Shown one piece after another: positions 25,462 to 32,450 of a stretch of 34,245 nucleotides of DNA (position 1 is the first letter of the stretch; each line of letters starts with the position of its first letter). Source of the stretch: an uncultured Verrucomicrobiota bacterium (GTDB lineage: Bacteria > Verrucomicrobiota > Verrucomicrobiia > Limisphaerales > UBA9464); contig CAIMMI010000209.1 of NCBI GenBank assembly GCA_903842505.1, positions 1 through 34,245 of the forward strand. The letters are read 5' to 3'. The notes below the pieces were generated by a model. The model was given only the letters and a program-made list of their open reading frames with translations, made no database searches and was not told the DNA's origin. A program made the translations under genes and the position numbers.

Positions 25462-25983
25462 ATGGACGAAGCGTCAGCCATTCCGGATCCCGCACCCACG
25501 AGCCCTTCGTGGCTGGTGGTTCACGTGCTGGCCCGGTGCGAGAAAAAGGTCCGCGAGTGGGCGACCCGGGAGGGGATTTCCTCGGAGCTTCCAACGTACC
25601 GGACGGTGCATCGTTACCGGGGCAAGGTCGTCCACTTCGACAAGGTGTTGTTCCCGGGATACCTGTTTCTCCGCGCTTCGGGTTCCCTGAGCCAGAAGGT
25701 CTCCCAGCACAATCAGGTCGCCCGGGTGCTGGTGCCTCCGGACATGGAGGAGTTTCACCGGCAGATCACCGACATCCTGACGGCGATCGACTCCGGGATC
25801 GATCTGCGTCCGGCGTCGGGCATCCAACCCGGTGTCTTGGTGGCAATCACGGGAGGACCGCTCCGGGGCATGGAAGGACTCGTGGAGCGTCGGGATGGTC
25901 CGCTGGACGTGGTCCTGCGGTTGGACTTCATCGGGCAAGCGGCCTCCATCCGGATGGCGCAGGTGGACGTCGAGGTCCTCTGA
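25462..25983 (+). CDS. NusG-like transcription elongation/antitermination factor (paralogue)
   Basis: This 173-residue protein has an NGN domain (about 15-112; SWLVVHVLARCEKKVREWA, DKVLFPGYLFLR) and a KOW domain (about 122-150; PGVLVAITGGPLRGMEGLV). NusG-family proteins bind RNA polymerase and control pausing or termination. The housekeeping nusG normally sits with secE, rplK and rplA; those are absent, so this is more likely a specialised paralogue of the RfaH/UpxY/LoaP kind. Such paralogues often serve long surface-polysaccharide or secondary metabolite operons; its target is unknown. The longer frame starts with a TTG at 25420, so ATG 25462 is preferred. A 101-base gap separates it from zwf. 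Confidence 0.88.
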   Translation: MDEASAIPDPAPTSPSWLVVHVLARCEKKVREWATREGISSELPTYRTVHRYRGKVVHFDKVLFPGYLFLRASGSLSQKVSQHNQVARVLVPPDMEEFHRQITDILTAIDSGIDLRPASGIQPGVLVAITGGPLRGMEGLVERRDGPLDVVLRLDFIGQAASIRMAQVDVEVL

Positions 25984-26084
25984 GAGTTGGGACGCGGGTG
26001 GGCAGAGACGGGAGGTGGGTCCTTTTTCGATGGTGAATGCCGGTTGATCCCGCGTCCGGCCGCGACCATCTTACGCCCTCGTTT

Positions 26085-27647
26085 ATGAACGATGTGCAGC
26101 AGCTTGATGAACTACTCGCCTCCCGCCTCGACCAGGCCCGCCGGCCGGTTGAACCGTGCACCGTGGTGATCTTTGGGGCGTCCGGAGACCTGACTTCCCG
26201 CAAACTGATTCCCGCGCTGTACCATCTGGCCCTGGAGCGACTGATGCCCCGGCCGTTCCGCATCATCGGCTTTGCCCGCCGGGACAAGACCGACGAATCC
26301 TGGCGCACCGAGTTGAGGGAGGCGCTGGACAAGCTGTCCCGGACCCAGCCCGTGAAGGACGATGTCTGGGCCGAGTTTGCGTCGAGCATCCACTACTGCC
26401 AGGCGGATATCTCCGATGCCTCGGGTTATGAGAAGCTGAAGGCCATGGTGGCCGGATTTCCGGACGAAAAGCTCCGTCGAAACCTCCTGTTCTACCTCGC
26501 GACCAGCCCCAGCCAGTTTGCCGAGGTCACCGCCCATCTCAGCGCGGTCGGGATGTTGCAGAAGGCCGAGGGCGGGGCGACGCCGGAACGGGTCGTGGTG
26601 GAGAAGCCGTTTGGTCACGACCTGGTCAGCGCCCAACAGTTGAACGGCGAGCTGACCCGGTTCTCCCACGAGAAGCAGATTTTCCGCATCGACCATTACC
26701 TCGGGAAGGAGACGGTCCAGAACATCCTGACCTTCCGCTTCAGCAACGCCATCTTCGAACGGCTGTGGAACCGCGAGGCCATCGATCACGTCCAGATCAC
26801 GGTTGCCGAGAAGCTCGGGGTCGGTTCCCGGGGTGGATACTACGAGGAGGCCGGGGCGATGCGCGACATGCTCCAGAACCATGTCCTCCAGGTTCTGGCC
26901 CTGATCGCCATGGAACCCCCGGCCTCGCTCGAGGCGGAGAATGTCCGGGATGAGAAGGTGAAGCTCCTCAAGTCGATCCGACCCATGACGCCGGCGCAGG
27001 TGGCCGAGAACGTCGTCCGGGGACAGTACTTCGCCGGTGAAGTCGAAGGGGAGTTGCGCCCGGCCTATCGATCCGAGCCCAAGGTGAAGCCCAACTCGAG
27101 CGTCGAGACCTTCGTCGCCATGCGGTTGCTCATCGACAACTGGCGCTGGTCCGGCGTCCCGTTCTACCTCCGCACCGGAAAGAACCTCCCGCTGTCGGCC
27201 TCCGAAGTCCGCATCCAGTTCAAACCGGTGCCAAGCATCCTCTTCAACGCCCAGCACGGAACACGCCTGGATGCCAACTCGCTGACCCTCCGCCTCCAGC
27301 CCAACGAGGGCATGACGCTCCGGTTCAACGGCAAGGTCCCCGGCGGGGCCACGGAGTTGCGTCCGGTCCGCATGAACTTTTCCTACGATACCGAGTTCGG
27401 AGCCTACACGCCCGAGGCCTACGAGCGGCTCCTGCTCGAAGCCATGGCCGGCGATGCCACCCTCTTCATCCGTCGGGACGAGGTGGAGGCGGCCTGGGGT
27501 ATCGTCGATGCCATCCGCAACGCCTGGATCGGGAAGCCCCTGACCAACCGCGAATTCTATGGCGCGGGAACCTGGGGGCCGTTTGCCGCCGATGACCTGG
27601 TCGCTCGCGACGGGCGCGAGTGGAAGAATCCCCAGAAGCAGAAGTAG
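26085..27647 (+). CDS. zwf: Glucose-6-phosphate 1-dehydrogenase
   Basis: This 520-residue cytoplasmic enzyme oxidises glucose 6-phosphate to 6-phosphogluconolactone, making NADPH at the entry to the oxidative pentose phosphate pathway. The coenzyme-binding motif is FGASGDLTSRK (30-40), EKPFG is at 173-177 and the substrate-binding RIDHYLGKE at 201-209. Downstream, MRDMLQNHVLQVLALIAMEP and FYLRTGKNLP are typical of the family. Length is normal. An in-frame ATG at 26037 would add 16 residues; MNDVQQLDEL at 26085 is the more natural start, although neither has a good ribosome binding site. pgl and gnd are not adjacent. Confidence 0.97.
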   Translation: MNDVQQLDELLASRLDQARRPVEPCTVVIFGASGDLTSRKLIPALYHLALERLMPRPFRIIGFARRDKTDESWRTELREALDKLSRTQPVKDDVWAEFASSIHYCQADISDASGYEKLKAMVAGFPDEKLRRNLLFYLATSPSQFAEVTAHLSAVGMLQKAEGGATPERVVVEKPFGHDLVSAQQLNGELTRFSHEKQIFRIDHYLGKETVQNILTFRFSNAIFERLWNREAIDHVQITVAEKLGVGSRGGYYEEAGAMRDMLQNHVLQVLALIAMEPPASLEAENVRDEKVKLLKSIRPMTPAQVAENVVRGQYFAGEVEGELRPAYRSEPKVKPNSSVETFVAMRLLIDNWRWSGVPFYLRTGKNLPLSASEVRIQFKPVPSILFNAQHGTRLDANSLTLRLQPNEGMTLRFNGKVPGGATELRPVRMNFSYDTEFGAYTPEAYERLLLEAMAGDATLFIRRDEVEAAWGIVDAIRNAWIGKPLTNREFYGAGTWGPFAADDLVARDGREWKNPQKQK

Positions 27648-27665
27648 GACGTCCGGAACGGGTAG

Positions 27666-27907
27666 GGCTCGACCTCCGTCGAGCCGTGGCGGAGTTCGAA
27701 GTTTTCCGTTTCAAGTTTGAAGCGGGGGCCGGCCTTGAAACTTGAATCTTGGGACTTGGGACTCCAACGCGGCTCGTGGGGACACTCGCCCCACCGGTGT
27801 GGGAGCAGTCGAGGGGTGGGACTCGACTCCGTCGAGCCGTGGCGGAGTTCGAAGTTTTCCGTTTCAAGTTTGAAGCGCTTGAAACTTGAATCTTGAAACT
27901 TGGGACT
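27666..27907 (+). repeat. Double mosaic hairpin repeat (copies C1 and C2) after zwf
   Basis: The cluster starts 18 bases after the zwf stop. First comes a perfect small hairpin, GGCTCGAC (27666-27673) and GTCGAGCC (27678-27685). Then come C1 (27694-27764), a second module with CGTGGGGACACTCGCCCCACC-type sequence and another GACTCCGTCGAGCCG, and C2 (27847-27907). C1 and C2 share GTTCGAAGTTTTCCGTTTC, then AAGTTTGAAG, on one side and CTTGAAACTTGAATCTTG on the other. They differ in the centre, where C2 has only CG. In C2 the bases 27863-27890 are a 28-base palindrome with one mismatch per arm. Confidence 0.88.
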
Positions 27908-27998
27908 TACCCCTCATCCCACTGCCCCACCCCAGCTTTGTTTCCCATGCCGGTTTGGTGATTCAAAGGTGCCGTTTCAGACAATTTCGTTGACCGCC

Positions 27999-28025
27999 CC
28001 GAAACGTTTCGGCAGCGTTCGAACG
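27999..28025. promoter_or_regulatory. LacI-type operator-like palindrome pair upstream of the large secreted protein gene
   Basis: A perfect 14-bp palindrome CCGAAACGTTTCGG (27999-28012) has the AAACG|CGTTT-like core with central CpG typical of LacI-family operators. It is followed three bases later by a perfect 10-bp palindrome CGTTCGAACG (28016-28025). A TTGACC hexamer at 27990-27995 is a possible -35 element, but no convincing -10 box is spaced from it. Both sites are about 120-150 bases before the start codon at 28146. Carbon-source control is inferred, not shown. In the leader, GGGTAC/GTGCCC (28086-28101) can form a small hairpin. Confidence 0.5.
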
Positions 28026-28131
28026 ACTCCAATTATCTGGCTGATGAAGCTTCGCGTAGCTTTGCGCAAAAGTTCTCATCTTTTTGGGTACGGGTGTGCC
28101 CTTAGGTGATTCGTGCGCAGCTTCGGCAGCC

Positions 28132-28140
28132 GGGGAAGAG
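28132..28140 (+). promoter_or_regulatory. Ribosome binding site deciding the start at 28146
   Basis: GGGGAAGAG ends five bases before ATG 28146 and is the clearest Shine-Dalgarno-like sequence in the window. It rules out the earlier codon at 28113 and places the signal peptide at the N-terminus. Confidence 0.7.
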
Positions 28141-28145
28141 TACCT

Positions 28146-31100
28146 ATGCGACAACATAAAACATGTCAGTGGTGGCGGGCTTTGGCCCTCGCCTTGGCGG
28201 GTGCCGGATCGGTGGCCCAGGCCGGTGTCACGACGATCAACTTCAACAGCGATCCAGCGGCAGCCAGCCTGTATCGCGAACTCGGTAACGGTGCTGCCGA
28301 ATGGCGCGCCTCCGGTGGCGCCTCCGGCGGCGCTACGGACGGTTACCTGGCCCTGAACGACGCCAAGGGCGGCCAGCAGGCTACCTTGGTGTTCAAGGAC
28401 CTGGAAAGCGGCTTGGTCGTCAAGGCGTTCAAGTTCGAAGTCGACCTCCGCATCGGCGGCGGTACTGGCCAACCGGCAGACGGCTTCTCGATCAACTACG
28501 TCCGCGGCGGGGATGAACTCCTCTCCAACGCGGACCAGGACATCGATCCCAGCTACCTCAACTTCGCTGGCGCCGACGGGGCGGCCTCCCTCCCGGAAGA
28601 AGGTTCCCGCACCGGTCTCGGCATCGGTTACGACACCTGGCAGTCCGGTGGTGCCGGCGCTGGACATCCGGGCGGAATCACCGACGTCGTCGGTATCTCC
28701 GTTCGCGTCGATGGAGCCCTGATCACCCAGCTCCCTGTTCCCCTCCGTCCAGGCAACACCTTCCCGGGCGGTACCTACGACGAAGCTCCCTACCGCAACC
28801 TGCCTGCTGCCAGCGCGAACTACGCTAGCTCGATGCAGACCGGTGCGCTGAGCGACGTCGACCTGAACGACGACGGCGTGGTGGATGGCGGCGACGCCAA
28901 CACCCCGCAGCCTGTCCTCGCCGATGTGGGCGCGGAAGTCTGGGGCAAGTGGATCAAGAATCTCCGCTGGGAGAAGTTCGTTGCCGAGTTGACCGAAGAC
29001 TCGAAGGTCAAGATCTCCTGGAAGGGCGTCGAGCTGACCCCCGCCGGCGGTCTGTCCGTGGACTTCGGGCCGAGCTCCGGCCGCATCGTGTTCGCCGGCC
29101 GTACCGGTGGCGCGTGGGAAGCCCACCACATCGACAACATCGTCCTGACGACGGTGGCCTCCGACAAGATCGTCGTTGGCACGGCCGCTTCGAACCCGAT
29201 CGGGTTCACGCTCGGGATCGAAGACTCCGGTGCCTCCGTGCTCAATCCGAGCTCGGTCGTGCTGAAGCTCAATGGCGCTGCGGTCGACGGTTCGAAGGTC
29301 ACGACCGCGAAGACCGGTGCGACGACCTCGATCAACTACCGCAACCTGGCGGCGCTCCTTCCTATCGGTTCGACGAACACGGTTGAGGTCACGGCCCGCG
29401 ACACCCGCAACCTCGCGGTGACTGCGACCCGCACGTTCGTCGTGGCTCCGTACACGGTGCTCGGGTCTGACCTCGCCGTGCCGAGTGCCAACCTCTCCCA
29501 GCCCGGCTTCGCGCTGCGTGTTAACCAGATCGCCACCGGCCAGGGCAACGACATCCTCCGCGCCGAGCGCCAGCTCCATGGGGATCTGGGTGAGAACATC
29601 TCGTTCGAGCCCACCTCGGTCGAGACCACCACGATCAACTACAATCAGGACGCTCCGGCCAACGCGGGCAACTTCAACGCCGGCAACGGTGCTGAAGACC
29701 GCGCGATCCCCGGCGTCGACACTGTTACGAACTCCGACAACATCGCGATGGAGATCCAGACGGTGCTCGAGTTCAACGAGGCCGGTGTCTACACCCTGAT
29801 CTTCAACTCGGACGACGGCTTCCGCACGACCTTCGGCAAGAACTCCCGCGAGCAGATCACGGGTCTGATCGCTTCGCAGTTCGACGGTGGCCGCGGTGCG
29901 TCCGATACGGCCGTGACCCTCGTTGTTCCGACGCCGGGCTTCTTCCCGGTCCGCTCGGTCTGGTTCGAGGGCGGCGGTGGCGCCAACCTCGAGTGGGTCG
30001 TCATCCGTGACGGCAAGCCCCGCGCGCTGGTCAACGACGGCACGCCGAACTCCGTTCGCGCGTTCCGCTCTTCGACCGCTGCGGTTCCCCCCGGTGTCGT
30101 GTTCGCCTATCCGGCGCGCCAGACCGGCAACCCGTACCTCGCTGACCTGCCGATCACCCTCGACATCGCGGACGGCTCGGCCGCCACGGTGAACGGTGGT
30201 TCGATCGTCCTGAAGGTCAACGACACCACGGTGACGCCGACGATCTCCAAGGCCGGTACCACCACCACGGTGCGCTACGCCGCCCCGGGTCAGTTCCCCT
30301 CGGGCACCACCAACAAGATCGACCTGGCCTTCACGGATTCGGCCGGTGGTTCCTATGCCGGCACGTACACCTACAACGTCGCCTCCTACACCACGATCCC
30401 CGTCAGCTTCCGCCTGCCGGCTTCTGCGGTAGACGCGACCAAGCCTGGCTTCATCTTCAAGCCCATCCAGACGGATCAGGGTCTTGAGAACCGCGTTCGC
30501 CGCGCTGACCTCCACACCCGCGGCCTGTACGGCCTGCCGAACTACGCCGACCTGTCGGCTGCTGATACGACCGGTTCCTTCGTCATCACGGACGTAATCA
30601 ACTTCGATCAGGGTCCGGGTAACGCGGGTGCCTTCAACGGCAACAACGGCTTCCCTGAAGTCGGCATCCCGGGCATCCCGGGCACGGTGCTGCCCAATGG
30701 CAACACCTCCACCGACAACATCTCGGCGGAAATCCTGACGGTCGTCGAGTTCCCCACCGCGGGTCTCTACACCTTCAGCTTCAACTCGGACGACGGCTTC
30801 GGAACCTGGTTCGGTCACCCGAAGGATCAGGCCCGCATGCTCGTCGGCCAGTTCGACGGTGGTCGCGGTGCGAGCGACACGTTCTACAGCGTGCTCATCA
30901 CCCAGCCGGGTCTGTACCCGGTCCGCAGCGTCTGGTTCGAAGGCGGCGGCGGCGCGAACCTCGAGTGGTACACCCGCAAGAACGGCGTGAGCGCACTCCT
31001 GAACGACTCCGCCAACGGCGGCCTGAAGACCTACCAGTACACGGGCGCCACCGGCCCGACCTGGGTCAAGAAGCTCACGCCCGCCAACGGCGCGAACCGC

Positions 31101-32123
31101 GTCTCGCTCAATGACCCGATCGTCGCGGTCATCGCGGACGGCACTGGCTCGGTCACCCCGGCCTCGGTCTCCATGAAGCTCAACGGCGTTGCGGTTCCTG
31201 CGACTGTCAACAAGTCCGGCACCGAGACCACGGTCTCCTACAAGCCGTCCCTCGTTGCGGGTTCGACCAACACCGTCGAAATCGCCTTCGGCGACCGCAC
31301 GATCACCAGCTCGTTCACCGCCGGGGACCTCCCCAGCGTTGCGTTCTTCATCGAAGCTGAAGACTTCAACCACAGCAGCGGCCAGTCCGAGGCCGCCGCG
31401 AGCGACATGGCCAACTACCGCGGTGGCGCCTACGGCGGCAAGGCTGCCGTCGCCGGTGTTGACTACAACCGCGGCAACGAGGGCGCCTCGCCCTTGTACC
31501 GCATCGGTGAAGACCCGCAGGTCCCGATGGACGTGAACTACTCCGAGGCCTGGGGCCGTGGCTTCACGGATCTGGAAGTGAACTTCAAGATCGGCTGGAT
31601 CGGTGCGGGTCAGTGGTACAACTACACCCGGACGATCCCGGCCGGTAAGTACAACGTCTACGCCGGCCTTTCGCACGGTGAGTCGCTCGCCGGTCAGCTG
31701 TCGGGCAGCCTCCAGAAGGTCACGGCCGGTGCCAACACCGCGAACCAGACCCTCGAAGAACTCGGCACGTTCACCGGTCAGGGAACGGGCGGCTGGGGTG
31801 TCAATCGCCTCGTGCCCCTCCAGAACGCGGGCGGCGAGAACGTGGCCCTCGACCTCGGCGGCGTGACCACGCTCCGCTACTCCACCACCAACGGTGACTT
31901 CGACTTCCTGATCCTGACGCCGGCTCCGACCGAGCGCCCGATGTTCACGAAGACGACGCTCAACGCCAACGGCACGCTCACCCTCGAGTGGACCGGCGGC
32001 GGCACCCTGCAGGCGGGCCCGTCCATCAGCGGTCCTTGGGCGCCCGTGGCAGGTGCCACCAGCCCGTACACGTTCACGCCGGATCCGGCTGTGGGCCAGC
32101 TGTACGGCCGCATCGTCCGCTAA
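28146..32123 (+). CDS. Large secreted multidomain protein: lectin-like, Ig-like, two PA14-like and CBM6-like domains
   Basis: This 1325-residue protein has a signal peptide (1-27, ALALALAGAGSVAQAG). Residues 28-335 resemble an L-type lectin/ConA-like sandwich (DGFSINYVRGGDE; Ca-site-like DLNDDGVVDGGDAN at 239-252). Then come an Ig-like unit (about 340-435), a PA14-like unit (440-640), another Ig-like unit (650-745), a second PA14-like unit (750-965) and a third Ig-like unit (970-1058). A CBM6-like domain follows (1065-1258; FIEAEDFNHSSGQSE, WYNYTRTIPAGKYNVYAGL). The C-terminal TLEWTGGGTLQAGPSISGPW motif is common in Verrucomicrobiota exported proteins. No catalytic domain is seen, so it is probably a carbohydrate-binding adhesin or scaffold. 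Strong codon bias toward C-ending codons, a good ribosome binding site and a perfect terminator suggest high expression. Confidence 0.9.
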   Translation: MRQHKTCQWWRALALALAGAGSVAQAGVTTINFNSDPAAASLYRELGNGAAEWRASGGASGGATDGYLALNDAKGGQQATLVFKDLESGLVVKAFKFEVDLRIGGGTGQPADGFSINYVRGGDELLSNADQDIDPSYLNFAGADGAASLPEEGSRTGLGIGYDTWQSGGAGAGHPGGITDVVGISVRVDGALITQLPVPLRPGNTFPGGTYDEAPYRNLPAASANYASSMQTGALSDVDLNDDGVVDGGDANTPQPVLADVGAEVWGKWIKNLRWEKFVAELTEDSKVKISWKGVELTPAGGLSVDFGPSSGRIVFAGRTGGAWEAHHIDNIVLTTVASDKIVVGTAASNPIGFTLGIEDSGASVLNPSSVVLKLNGAAVDGSKVTTAKTGATTSINYRNLAALLPIGSTNTVEVTARDTRNLAVTATRTFVVAPYTVLGSDLAVPSANLSQPGFALRVNQIATGQGNDILRAERQLHGDLGENISFEPTSVETTTINYNQDAPANAGNFNAGNGAEDRAIPGVDTVTNSDNIAMEIQTVLEFNEAGVYTLIFNSDDGFRTTFGKNSREQITGLIASQFDGGRGASDTAVTLVVPTPGFFPVRSVWFEGGGGANLEWVVIRDGKPRALVNDGTPNSVRAFRSSTAAVPPGVVFAYPARQTGNPYLADLPITLDIADGSAATVNGGSIVLKVNDTTVTPTISKAGTTTTVRYAAPGQFPSGTTNKIDLAFTDSAGGSYAGTYTYNVASYTTIPVSFRLPASAVDATKPGFIFKPIQTDQGLENRVRRADLHTRGLYGLPNYADLSAADTTGSFVITDVINFDQGPGNAGAFNGNNGFPEVGIPGIPGTVLPNGNTSTDNISAEILTVVEFPTAGLYTFSFNSDDGFGTWFGHPKDQARMLVGQFDGGRGASDTFYSVLITQPGLYPVRSVWFEGGGGANLEWYTRKNGVSALLNDSANGGLKTYQYTGATGPTWVKKLTPANGANRVSLNDPIVAVIADGTGSVTPASVSMKLNGVAVPATVNKSGTETTVSYKPSLVAGSTNTVEIAFGDRTITSSFTAGDLPSVAFFIEAEDFNHSSGQSEAAASDMANYRGGAYGGKAAVAGVDYNRGNEGASPLYRIGEDPQVPMDVNYSEAWGRGFTDLEVNFKIGWIGAGQWYNYTRTIPAGKYNVYAGLSHGESLAGQLSGSLQKVTAGANTANQTLEELGTFTGQGTGGWGVNRLVPLQNAGGENVALDLGGVTTLRYSTTNGDFDFLILTPAPTERPMFTKTTLNANGTLTLEWTGGGTLQAGPSISGPWAPVAGATSPYTFTPDPAVGQLYGRIVR

Positions 32124-32158
32124 GCGGATCGAGCGAAGCCAGACACGGCTGAAATCAC

Positions 32159-32188
32159 GGGCCGGGCACTTGTTGCCCGGCCCTTTTT
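32159..32188 (+). terminator. Rho-independent terminator
   Basis: A perfect 10-bp stem GGGCCGGGCA (32159-32168) and TGCCCGGCCC (32174-32183) encloses the loop CTTGT and is followed by five T residues (32184-32188). It lies 35 bases after the stop of the large secreted protein gene and isolates that gene from the FG-GAP gene. Confidence 0.93.
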
Positions 32189-32281
32189 CATTTTCTTGGT
32201 TCCCTTGTTCCTCCCGACGGCAATGCTTGGGCCTGTGTTCCCCGGAGGTGATCCAGTTCGAAGATCTGTGAACTTGAAGAA

Positions 32282-32430
32282 GGCAGTTGGGTTATCCACC
32301 GATTTCACCGATTACACAGATGGGCTGGAACGTGACGCCCCGCCTCATGGGTGTTTCCGTTTCAGCAGCGAGGTGAAATCAGACCCTTTCCCAGCCGCCT
32401 TCCAATCTGTGGAATCGGTGTAATCTGTGG
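32282..32430 (+). repeat. CACCGATTTCACCGATTACA-type repeat with inverted second arm
   Basis: The left arm (about 32295-32321) reads CCACCGATTTCACCGATT then ACACAGATG. The right arm (about 32403-32430) reads AATCTGTGGAATCGGTGTAA then TCTGTGG, an imperfect inverted copy differing at only a few positions. About 80 bases separate them. The left part is shared with 9382-9450. The element fills most of the 327-base gap between the terminator and the next start codon, so any promoter of the FG-GAP gene lies in or beside it. Confidence 0.85.
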
Positions 32431-32450
32431 CCCTAACCGTGCTTTCCAGG

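Noticed and set aside
27963-31676. A 1237-codon open frame on the minus strand opposite the large secreted protein gene
   Set aside because: It is the antisense shadow of a codon-biased GC-rich gene. The translation is rich in Arg, Val, Gly and Asp with no domain, signal peptide or ribosome binding site, whereas the plus-strand gene has all of these.
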